From assembly GCA_001643675.2 (NCBI GenBank), contig LSRY02000029.1:124001-188000 (forward strand): 64,000 nt of DNA, read 5' to 3'. Position 1 is the first letter of the stretch; every line of letters starts with the position of its first letter. Positions 1-10,900 of the stretch are shown piece after piece. The stretch is from Monocercomonoides exilis. Lineage: Eukaryota > Preaxostyla > Oxymonadida > Polymastigidae. The notes beneath the pieces are model-generated. The model saw only the letters and a list, made by a program, of their open reading frames with translations. It was not told the DNA's origin and did not search any database. The position numbers and the translations under genes are program-made.

Positions 1-2171
1 GTAAATTCTGAATATTCATTCTTCATTGCCTGCTCCCCAATCCCATTCACTTCATCCACATACACTTTCTCCAGCCCAAAACTAAGCCAAGAATCTTTCA
101 ACATATAATCAGTACCATTCTTCAGTATAAGTCTCTTTGTTTTTTCAAATGGATTAGTTTCGTCATTCTTTGGTGAAGAGAACGAAGAATAGCAATTCGA
201 AAACAGATTTTTTTTTATCATTTGGTCTGAATCATCAACAAACACATCTGTTCCGTAGGAGCCACTTTTCTCTCCCAAATACGAATTCAGAAAAACGCAG
301 TATTCAAACAGGATTGCTAGCTCGCTTAGCGCTTCAGGGATAACAAACGAAGGGCCAAGAACAACATAGCAACTTCCTCCGCTTCCCCTCTTCTTGTTCC
401 CGTTGCTCTCAAACTTGTTGTTCGAACAGCACACCCAGCTTCTCCCTGAAGCAGAATTTCCCATTGGGGGAGAAGACAAATATACAGCTCCTCCTCCAAA
501 CTCTTCTCCTTCGTCTTCGTCTTCTCCTTCTCCTTCTCCTTCTCCTTCTCCTTCCTGATTTCTTTGCTGTGTTGGCGGTTTATCTGGTTCTTTTGGCTCG
601 TCTGGAACATTCGTGTAGCATGAAATGAACTTCGAGTCATAAATAAGGCATTTGTTCCCTTCTTCATTCGAGTCAAGCTTTTCATTAGATTTTTTCCCCT
701 TTTCATTGAAATATCTCAAAGTTCCCATTTTATTTGAAGTGCATTCTTCGACAGCAACCGCTCCGCCTTTGCAGCTGCTTCTGCAGTCTTCGAAGCGGCA
801 CGCCTCGACACAGAAATCGTAGCTAACTTTCTTTGCATGTACAGCACCGCCCACACCGCCAATTGAAGAAGAAGAAGAAGAAGAAGAAGAATCAGCATAG
901 ATTTTTCTGAAAAACTGAGAAAATTTGTTTGCTGTGTTTGCAACACCACCGCATGAGCAGTTCAGAAAAGCGCATTTTTGAATCGTCATGCTTTTCACGC
1001 TGTCTGCCTCGATAGCGCCTCCGCTGTCTGACGCAGTGCACTTGCTGAATTGGCAATCGTTCACAGTGAGCGTCGAATCTGGCTGCGAGGAGAAGAAGAT
1101 TGCACCACCAGACGGAGAAATATCAGAATCAGCAGTTGAAGTGCAGCCTTCGAAGCTGTCTTGTGTGAATGTTGTGTTGGTGGTGATTGATGTCTGTTCG
1201 CGGTGCACTTCGTTTGGAGACGAAGTTCGAAAGCAGCGCAGATAGGTGTTGTTGCGAGAGAGAAACGTGAATGTTTGGGGCAATGAAGATGATGATGAAG
1301 GATTGATTGATGGAATGATACCTCCATAAAACACATCCTCAACATCTGAAAAAGTGCTTCCGAAAATAACAATATTTTTGTTGCTGCTTGACGAGTCAAT
1401 TTGCCCATCATTTGCCTTCTTCGTTGTTATTGTTATGTTTTTAAAGCTGCTCTTTGAAATAGATAAGGAGCCGATGGATTCCATTGAAAGAAACGGAGAG
1501 GAATCTAGCTGGAATGAAGAAAATGTCGAAGTTTCCAATATTAACGATCCTACCGGTATTGAAATTTCTTGTATGAAAGATAAAGAGATAAGAGGCTGTA
1601 TCAACGCCACGCCATTTATTTGTTGAAAAGAAGTATTTTTCAATGTTATATCACTTCCACAAGAAGAAAATATACTTTTTGTCCATTTATCCAGATCCAA
1701 AAAGAAGCATGATGATAAAGACAATGTAGATAAGTTGCAGACAAAAGAAGAATCAACGGTATTGCGCTTCATAATGGTTAAATTAGAAATCATCAAAGAT
1801 GAATTTTTAGCAATGAAAGACGTGGAAATGCAGTTTCTTCCGGAATTGATACCACCACCATCGCAATCTGTAATTGGAAAATCACCTGTAATATTCAGGC
1901 TGACTGAAATTTTTTGTGAATCTTTAAAGAAAATAACAATTTTAACATTCATAAAAAAATGCATATTCATCAACCAAAAGCACATAAGCATTTTTAATAA
2001 TAAATAGGAAATAAGCAAACATTCGACATTTACTGGCTGAATGCAATTAGAAGGCAAAGAAGAATATATAAAACTGTTTTCCTCATTCTCAATAAATTGG
2101 TGTGATGCAGAAACAGAGCGAGAAAATACAAGAAGAAAAATTTGAGTAAATACGCCACAGATGGCCATCAT
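1..2171 (-). CDS. Beta-helix surface protein, 3' end outside window
   Basis: An uninterrupted frame runs from ATG at 2171 off the left edge (about 723 codons). The first ~22 residues look like a signal peptide (core CGVFTQIFLLVF, ending SVSA), so the product is probably secreted or on the surface. The rest is a run of short beta-strand units with recurrent Gly-Gly motifs and Cys pairs, such as DCDGGGI, PSGGAIFF, DSGGAIEA and CKGGAVAVEEC. This is the pattern of right-handed parallel beta-helix (Pmp-like) surface proteins. Low-complexity Ser (near 865-895) and Glu-Gly (near 510-555) tracts interrupt it. There is an in-frame TGA upstream of 2171 and no ATG between them, which fixes the start. 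A C-terminal membrane segment or kinase-like tail, as in the neighbour at 4932-13900, would lie outside the window. Ligand and function are unknown. Confidence 0.8.
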   Translation of the reverse strand, partial: MMAICGVFTQIFLLVFSRSVSASHQFIENEENSFIYSSLPSNCIQPVNVECLLISYLLLKMLMCFWLMNMHFFMNVKIVIFFKDSQKISVSLNITGDFPITDCDGGGINSGRNCISTSFIAKNSSLMISNLTIMKRNTVDSSFVCNLSTLSLSSCFFLDLDKWTKSIFSSCGSDITLKNTSFQQINGVALIQPLISLSFIQEISIPVGSLILETSTFSSFQLDSSPFLSMESIGSLSISKSSFKNITITTKKANDGQIDSSSSNKNIVIFGSTFSDVEDVFYGGIIPSINPSSSSSLPQTFTFLSRNNTYLRCFRTSSPNEVHREQTSITTNTTFTQDSFEGCTSTADSDISPSGGAIFFSSQPDSTLTVNDCQFSKCTASDSGGAIEADSVKSMTIQKCAFLNCSCGGVANTANKFSQFFRKIYADSSSSSSSSSIGGVGGAVHAKKVSYDFCVEACRFEDCRSSCKGGAVAVEECTSNKMGTLRYFNEKGKKSNEKLDSNEEGNKCLIYDSKFISCYTNVPDEPKEPDKPPTQQRNQEGEGEGEGEGEDEDEGEEFGGGAVYLSSPPMGNSASGRSWVCCSNNKFESNGNKKRGSGGSCYVVLGPSFVIPEALSELAILFEYCVFLNSYLGEKSGSYGTDVFVDDSDQMIKKNLFSNCYSSFSSPKNDETNPFEKTKRLILKNGTDYMLKDSWLSFGLEKVYVDEVNGIGEQAMKNEYSEF

Positions 2172-2597
2172 GAAATATATGCGCTTAATTTCAAGAAAAA
2201 TATAAATCTTTCAGGCTATGTAGATCTACCCATAATAATGCTTTTGACAGAAAAAGAAGAAATTTTGCGTGGAGAAATCGGGATAGAACGGAAAAATAAC
2301 TTTCATATGATTTATGAAGGATATTAGAAAAGTTCTTTAAGAGGATTGGTACTATTTATGGAATTTTTTTATAAAAATGCGAGTGAAGTTATAAACATAT
2401 AGCGAATAATACTTGCGTTCAAGCTTTTTTTGTTCAAAGCATGAAAAAATTGGTTCACATATAACATTATTCAACTTGACCAGATTTGGAAAAATTTGGG
2501 TTTTTCTTATCTGCAATAAGCCCTCATTGATGTTATTACAAAAAGAATTGTGGCATTCCATTTGTGTCTGAAAATGAACACATTTAAATTGAATATA

Positions 2598-2854
2598 TGG
2601 GTGATTATTTTTGAAATCAAATTTTCTCTATCAAAATTTTCTGTTCCAAAAATTCACTTGATTATTTACAAATGAATTCTGAAAAATGAAAAGGCTTATT
2701 AGAGACATCTGCATCTTTATTTGAGCCAAAACATTAGTTTTCAAAATAGTTGTGATTATTTTTGCATCTAAATACAAAATATCTTCCATATGACAAATAA
2801 ACTTTGAAAAACATACACACCGAAATAAATTCTGATTTCAAAAATAATCACCCA
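2598..2854. mobile_element. MITE-like element, family A, copy 1
   Basis: The element is 257 bp with near-perfect 22-bp terminal inverted repeats that begin TGGGTGATTATTTTTGAAAT. It is flanked on both sides by TA (2596-2597 and 2855-2856), the target duplication typical of Tc1/mariner/pogo transposons. It has no coding capacity. A second copy of exactly the same length lies at 63287-63543 and a diverged one at 63717-63975. The GGGTGATT core is also the terminus of the pogo element at 14437-16475, so this family may be mobilised by a related transposase; that link is inference. Confidence 0.75.
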
Positions 2855-3410
2855 TATCGAACATAAAAAGCTTATAAAAATTACAAAATTTTATAATGAA
2901 AAAGCCAAAAGAAATATTTCCACCCAGATACAAATAATACAAAAAATACAAAGTGTTAAATAACAAGCAATGCCTGTTTTTTGATGCGAAAATTTAATTC
3001 ATTCTGTAACTTGAGGAACAGAAATATAATAATGACAAAAACTTGAATTTAATGACTTGTGCAAAAAAAGCTAAAAAGTTATATTTTTCTCCCATAAATA
3101 GAAGATCGAAAATTCCATTAAAAGAATAATGTTTGAGGTTTTTATATCCACGGTTGAAAATATCAAAAACACTATTTATTCTTATTAAACGATGATTTGA
3201 AAAACAACCTCAGATTTTCCCGTTGTGATTATGTTTTGTTGAAAATGTTTGAAAGGAGATTGCAGAAGAAAACGGAGAAGATGACAAAATTCAACAGAAG
3301 TGTGAAGACGACCGTGAAAGAAAGAAAAACTACAAACAAACAAAAAAAAAAAAAGACAAAAAAATTATGGTGAAGTTGGAATGTTGGAAGGAGGCAGAAT
3401 TAAAAAAATA

Positions 3411-3678
3411 TGGGGCAAAATATTTTTCTTCAGGCATTTTCATCGAAAAATTATGCACTTTAAATTGACTTTTTGATTCCAAAAAACACAATAAAAATGG
3501 ATTAATTTTTTGAAATACGTTTGAGGAAGCCAAACATAATGTAACTATATAAATGATGTTTTTTTCAAATATAAAAATCAAATTCATTTTGAAATCTGAG
3601 AAAGCGAAATAAAGTTATGAGTGAAACAATTTTTTCATGCTTTGTGCATAAAAAGCTTGAAAGTCCATATTTTCCCCC
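3411..3678. mobile_element. MITE-like element, family B, copy 1
   Basis: The element is 268 bp and non-coding. Its short imperfect terminal repeats have the form TGGGGCAAAATAT at one end and TGGGGGAAAATAT (reverse complement) at the other, and TA lies on both flanks. Inner landmarks are TTCAGGCATTTTCAT near the left end and GCATAAAAAGCTTGAAAG near the right end. Both recur at 22197-22467 (inverted) and 22592-22862. The family is distinct from family A. Confidence 0.7.
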
Positions 3679-4931
3679 ATATTATTGGTACATTATTAAC
3701 AACAAAAAAGGATTCTTAAAAACAAAGAATATAGAATAACAAAAAATGAAGTTCATCAATAATAATAAATTTTGGGCAAATAATAAATCTCTTGAAACAT
3801 TTCGAATAAAGCATCAAACAGTTTGTCACAATTGAAACATTAGTAATTTTGGAATCAGAATGTTTTCAGAAACAATCGGTTGTTTTTTAATTGTTCAAGA
3901 CAGCGTGAAAGACAACTTCAAATAAAAATTAAGAATTTTCAAATGATATTTCTGATTATGAATTTGAGAGCGTTTGAAAAAAGAAATTTGATGATGATAC
4001 CGTGCCACTTTCATTTAATGCATAAAAATTATTTCTAAAAGTTGGATCAGGATGAACAAATAAACAAACAATCAATCAATCAAAAAATAAATTAATAAAA
4101 ATAAAAATATATATATATAAATTTGCAAATAATGAAAAAGATAATTTTGAAACATCTGCAACATTATTGAAAAAGATATTTTCAGAAATTCTTTAAATTA
4201 TCAAACAAAAGATATAGAAATTAATGCTGAATTTTATTCTTATCACCAATAATTTCTCTGTTTTAATGTGTTAATAATTTATTCGTTTTTCATGTTAATA
4301 ATAAACAGTTTGAGATTTCTTTAGTATTCTTTTCAATTCAACTTGGAGAAAACTATGTGCTTTGTTTTTTTGAGAAAATTCATTCAAAGCACGTGAAATT
4401 CTCTTTAGTGATTAAAAAGAAACTTTTAATAAACTGTGGAGAACTCATTAGCATGTGTTTTATGAAATGTAAATTTGCAAAAGTTAAGAATCTGATTTTT
4501 TGCAGAACAACGAAAAATGGATACACAGCTTTAAATCATATACAACACAGTTTCTCTTTGTGGGTAAAAAACAAGAAAAAAAATCTCAAAGCAAATATTT
4601 CCATTTCAATGAGAATGACAAGATAAACATTCATGAAATCAATACATAGAAATATTCGCAATACATACACACCTTCCACAATGGAACGGGAAAATTGCAG
4701 AATGAAATGATGATGGATAATGATGATGGATGATGAATGAGAAACAATTCTTCAATAAAAGCTTCGAAAAAAAGGTGATTGATTAACTGCAAAACAGAAA
4801 AGAAAATTCAAAGCAAAAAACTCAAATATAACAGCAACGTTCATTCGTTTGTTTAAACCTCCTGCATCCCCAACGCACATATCCAGCAGCGCCATTTCAT
4901 CACCAAATTCTTTGCTAATCCTATTGCTCTC

Positions 4932-7900
4932 CTACCAAGAAACCAATTCACAGCTCGAGCTGCTTCCACGCTTTTCCACTTCGCTCGCATACTCCATATC
5001 AATCGCATCAGAAACAGTCACAATCGTTGCTCCCTTCGGAAACCGCTGGATGAACCCCCGCTTCAGCACTGCAAGTGTCGGCCGCTCATTTTTCTGTTGA
5101 GATAAGCACTTTTCCATCACTTCTTCCATCTCCGCACTGCATCCCACTCTCATCCGCGGTCTCTCCCCATTCACAATCTTCTCACCAGCCGTTACAGCTT
5201 CATATTCTCCAAATGGAATATCAAGCGTCAGACACTCCCACAGCATCATCCCAATCGTGAATGCAACAGTCTTCTTCGTCGCATGCTTCTTCCCTCCATT
5301 CAACAGCTCCGGTGCCATCCACCTCAGGCATTCCTTCCTGTTGTCATCCTCATCCTCAAACGCAGATGAGGGTAGAGAATCTCCGTCATCATTATCATCA
5401 CTTGCTGATGTCACAACAGTTGATGTTGAGATGGAAGAAGAGTCTGAGTCATCAGACGAGAAGTCTGAATGCATCACGATGCAGATCACCATATGCTCGG
5501 AGAATAGAACAATGTGAGGACTCAGACTGGACAATGATTGGAGTTTGTTTTCCATCTCACCAAACGAGTGGAGTGCTCCATTCGCCACCCAGAACAGGAT
5601 TTGGGCAGCTGTCACTTCCCTCTCTTCCAAAGAGCTAATAGGCATCTCCTTTGTCTTATTTCTTCCATGCAGCAGCATGAACAATGAATCCCTCAGATCC
5701 ACAATCAGCTTCTCATGAGGAGAAGAACAGGCCATTGCATCCACCAAATTCGACATTGACGAGGTGGTTGGGCACAGATCCTCCCCTCGAACAAATGTCG
5801 TGTCTGTATCTGAAGTATCTGTGGATGAAATGGATGGTGATGGTGTTCTTTTCCTTGCCTCTTCTTCTTCAACCTTTTCCAATGCCCATTCTGGGATCTT
5901 GTCTGAATCTCTCCCCAGAATGTATTCAGTTGAGCCACTCTCACTCAATAAATGCTCTGATGACTCCGAGTGTCTCAAACTTTTCTCATACACTCTCTTC
6001 TTCATCCTTTCATCGTTCTTCTTCTCAGCTTCCCTCTCTGCTCTTCTCCACTGCTCCTCAGGTGACATCTCCATCGTCACCATTTCAAATGCCTTCGGAT
6101 CTTTCTTCACCGTATCATTCACAATCTCTTCTAATTCTTCTGTTCTTCTCTTTTGCTTTCTCCATCTAACTGCCAATATTATTGACACAACAAGTACAAT
6201 CAACAACATCACAACTAATAAAACGATCACAATCAATGCCCTCGATGATTTTCCTTCCTTTCCTTCCTCAACAATCCTTTCATCTCCTTTTGATTCAATC
6301 TCACTTCTATTCTTTAGAACAATATGATTCGTGGAGCATGGTTTGTCTGACTTTCCAAACAGGACAAAACATTCCACAGATGATTCCTCCGAAGCCTTCG
6401 AAATAGTTGATGATGAGATTAATCCGATTGCTGTGCTCTCATTGATGTATCCTTCTTGATGAAACTGATACGTCTCAACTAATTCTGAATCATTCCTTGT
6501 AACAACAATCCTGAACAAAAGGTTGCAAGGCAAAAGAAGGGTTCCTTTGAATGTCAACATTGTTTTCTCTTTTCCCCCTCCTGCTTCTTCTTCAACTGCC
6601 ACTGAATTGAGTGTTGGCAAGAAGAATGGAGATTCCCGCTCTCCAGCTATTCCAGACAAAGCACATCCTCCATCCAGAATCCACAGTGAGGTGTTGTCTT
6701 TCACTCCATCTCCTCCTTTCAGACTGACAACATTCAGTGTGCCATTCCCGCTGCATGCAATGTTCCTTCGTGCTGACCGATATTCCGTAATAGACGCACC
6801 GTTGCCAGTAAACTCTCCTTTCTCGATTGTGGTGCTCCCTCCACAAATCGTCATCCCTCCACTTGAAGCATTCCCAATCGTCGTGTATCTGACATGTGCT
6901 GACGTGTTGCCAAAATCAACAACAGATCCATTCCATTTGCACAATTCTTCGTATATCTTATTTGCATGCTCCAATTCTTCATTGGATGTGAAACCACTCA
7001 GAACACACGATTCCACGCAGCAATCCTTGCTTGACGAAACAGAAATTATGCTGCCAGCTCTTATCAACGAGCTGCAGCTCGAATAAGAGCAATTCAACAT
7101 TCGCACTGCAATTCCTTTGCATTTCACAGAAAATACAGATGGTTTTTCAGAAGTCTGAGTGATGTTGCAGAATTGCGAAAGAGAAACTGAAATGTTTCTG
7201 CCATCCCCATCGCCATTCTCTTGATCATTCTCTTGATGGTTTGCAGAATTAGCTTCACAGATAGTACTGCCACTGATAAGAGTGATGTTGTTTGCTTCGA
7301 TCCGCTCTCCAACAACAGATCCTCCAGAGTACTCAATAACCGAATCCAGCTTCAGGTTGCTCACAAGCAATCGATCGATTTCCAACAACCCGGTTTCGCA
7401 CAGCAGCAAAGAAGGCACATTCGAACAGTCAATCCCTTCTTTCGGACTGAATGAGCGTGTCTGAATGGACACACTTCCTGAGCATAGCTTCATCAGATGC
7501 AGATGAGACGATGGGAAAGAAGAAGCAAATTCAAAGCTCAGCAACTCCAGTTCAACGAATTGCTGTGCTTCTATCACCCAACTTCGACTGCTCCCTGACA
7601 AACCAGAAAACCACACTTTCGCTTGTTTCTTTGATTTCGAAACAACACACACATCTTTCAGATCCAACTCACTTCCTATCTCCCCAGCTCCATCCACACG
7701 AATGCGCATATCATCGCTCGCTGCAAGATGCGTCAAACCATATTCAATTGAATAGCATGGATCTTTTACTGTCCCGCATTTCTTGATATCCTTCCCTCCT
7801 TTCCCTTCAATCGATGAAACAACAATCGTCTCTGATTGGTAAATCAAAATGAAATCCATCGGATCCATTGCTTCTGAACTTTCTGAGTCAACCCCAAATA

Positions 7901-10900
7901 TCGCGTTGTATCGCACAAATTCGCTCTCCCTCAAGTCCAGCTTGAACAGCGTCTCGTTGATCTGTCTCGAGATGTTCCAGCACTCAACGAAAATGTCTCT
8001 CCCTTCCTTTCCGCTGTTCGAGTCAAACTCGTCCCTCTCAAACAGCATTCCCAGCTCCCCTGAATACTTCAGCGCCAGATACAATCCCCCTCCTCGACCC
8101 ATCGTCACAGAGCATCCACACTGAATAACCTTCGAATTCACCACTCGGATCATGCTTTCATTGCTTAGGTCAGCAAAAATTGCTCCCCCTTTCGCTGAAG
8201 CACCTGCTGCACACACTTCAAGCACGCTGTTGTTAATCTCCACATCAGTCGTCAGCGTTGTCGGTACAGTCAGCACACTCGCTCCACCAGCCAGTCGTGT
8301 CACTCGTTGGATTGATGAGTCCCTCAACTTCAGATAACTCTCTCGATTTCCTTCGCTCTGCAGGGGTTCTTCCATCGCAATCACCGAACCATCCTCCATC
8401 ACGATGCCGAACACATTCACATCAACAATGTTGCACTGGCAGATGCTCGCCACATCCATCACATTGCTTTTCATCCGGCTCACCTCAATATACAGCCCTG
8501 ACACATTCAGACTCCCCGATTTCATGTGAAGAAACATGATATCTTTGCACAGTGACGACGAAGCTGCAATCGAAAGAAGCGAACAAAGCGTTATGCAAAT
8601 CGATCCCTTGCCACTTTCTATGAGCAGCATCCTTCCATTCGCACTGCCATCAATCGTGAAGTTCATCATCCGAAACGAAAGCTGCTTTTCATTCCCAAAA
8701 TACGCCTTTCCATCTTCCGCTATTTTGTTCTTGAACAGCAGAATCCCATGCTTCATCTCCGCTTCCTCATCCTGCTCGCTTCTCACAACAAATTCTGAGA
8801 GATCGTAGCTCTCCTGCAATTCTGCTGTTCCTTCAATAATCATTTCTCCAACTTGCCCAGAATTGTCAGCATGTTCAACACCCTTCCAAAATGTGCCGCA
8901 TGGAATTATCTCGCTTCCACACCCAGCAACATCGTGGCCAGTGCTCGATATGTAAACTGACCAGCTCGAATACTCAATCAGAAATACAAACAAACTGACT
9001 TCTTCAAACACCAAGTCACTCCCCACAAAAGCGTTCTCATCATCTTTCATCGAAGAATACTCAAAATCAAAAGCACCATTCTTCACTGTTACATTCAAGT
9101 CCGAAGCTTTCATGAAATTGTTCTTTCCAATTGCTGCCACATTCGATTCAAATGATACCTTTTCCAGCAAATAGCAATTCTCTGAATCATCCGAAAAATC
9201 GAGGAACATTCCCCCTCCCTTTGCGCCATCTTCCTTTGCATTACAACCATTCATGCTCGAGTTGAAGATCTTCAGCTCGTCTCTTCCTTCCATCATACAA
9301 CTCATAAACCCACCATCTCCTTCCTCCCCGATGCATCCTTTAATGGTGCAATTATTAATTTCCGCTTTCAAACAGTCAGCAACTTCCACATTGCTGCAAA
9401 CAGCGGAAGCGCACTCCTCGAACGAAACAGTTGACAAAATTATTGAATTCATTCGCTCCACTTTGATGACTCCTGACTTTGTCGCATTGATTCCCCTCAC
9501 ATTTGCCTTTTCCATCAAAAGAGAGCCTCCTTGCGCACAGCACAATCCTCCATTCCCTTCAAACTGCAGATTATTCATTTCTGTCCCATCCACATGCACT
9601 GACCCTCCTGTCGAGTGAATAATCAACAAATTTGTCACAAGCACAGGCACAGCTTCTGAAAAGCCATCAAAAATGCAATCAATGATATCCAACTCTCCAC
9701 AGCCAATAGTTATCAATTCTGGGTTGTTTGACACCCCAGGCAGCTCAAACAATATCTTGCTGAACACAACGTTCAGATCATTTGCTCCATTTGTCTGCTC
9801 AAAGTGGCCGTTTTCCTTCACAGAAAGCACAGACTTCTCTTCGCAGCCTTGTATCCTCAGCGACAAGCCAATTCGCTTGATCTCACTTTCCACAACAACC
9901 GATCGCACAATGAACATCCTCGTCTGAACGGCTGCCATCTTCCCAAAACCCTCATCCATCGTCAGGCAAGGCAACACTTCTGTCCCACACCTCTCCATCC
10001 TCGTCCCAAGCTCGGTGTCAACATACATCGTCTGCTCATCATACACAAACAGATATTTTCTCATTGACTCATCCACTTTGTGTGTGCTCACATCGTCAAA
10101 CACCCACATGTCTGCCTCGCCCATTTCCTTTTCCGCTGACCCTGCAAATAAACCAGGCTCAACAACAAATCGTGGTGTTGGGCACACAAGATAGAGGTTT
10201 CGGCCCTTCTGTGCTCCATTCTCCGAAAACACAATTTTCTTCAATGAATACACACAATTTGTCGCTTCCAGTGTCACAAACAGTCCTCCCCCAAACCCAT
10301 TTTCTGCACAGACTTTGCTCTCTGAAACCGTGTTGTTGTCAAAAACAAATGACCCGCTGCTTTCCACAGCAACAAACAAGCTCCCGCCTTTCATCCCTCC
10401 TTCTGTGATGTTGTTTGACAGAAACGAACAATCGCTGATGTTCATCAAATTTCCTTCACAAACTCTCCCAGCAATCACTCCTCCACACCCTGCGCCTCTG
10501 CTCACCCCTGAAAATGTGCTGTTCTCCAGATTCAACACACTCACTCCACTCACTTCAAAAAGCGCACATGCTGGCTCTTCACTCATGCAGAATTCCGAAT
10601 TACCAACAGACAACTTCCCAATGTTTCTGATTTGCACCAACCCAGACTCCAGATTTGTTGTTGTGTTTTCAAAATGGCAAGAGGCCATCTTCAGTTCAAT
10701 CTTGGCTCCACCTCTTGCATCAAAATCCAAGAGCTGCTTCATTTCTAAAGATAAGTCCTTGAATGTGACACCTTCAAGGCTGATTTTTCCTCCAACCCCA
10801 CGCATCACACAAAAGCCAATTTTGCTGTTGGAATTCGCATTCGCAAAGAACGAGCAGTTTTCCAAGGATAGTTCTGATTGAGTGCATTTCATTAGCGATT

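Larger units (their letters stand above)
2172..4931. other. AT-rich intergenic spacer with MITE-like elements
   Basis: This 2.76-kb spacer separates two beta-helix genes. It holds two clear short inverted-repeat elements (2598-2854 and 3411-3678). A fragment resembling one end of the second family ends near 3094, with a motif close to the GCTTTTTTTGCA stretch of that family. The rest is AT-rich with short A and T runs and an AT dinucleotide run near 4110. The frames open here lack protein-like composition and I accept none as genes. Confidence 0.6.

Noticed and set aside
4357-4626. 89-codon plus-strand frame in the AT-rich spacer
   Set aside because: Phe/Lys/Ile-rich AT-driven composition, no motif, no neighbouring exon.
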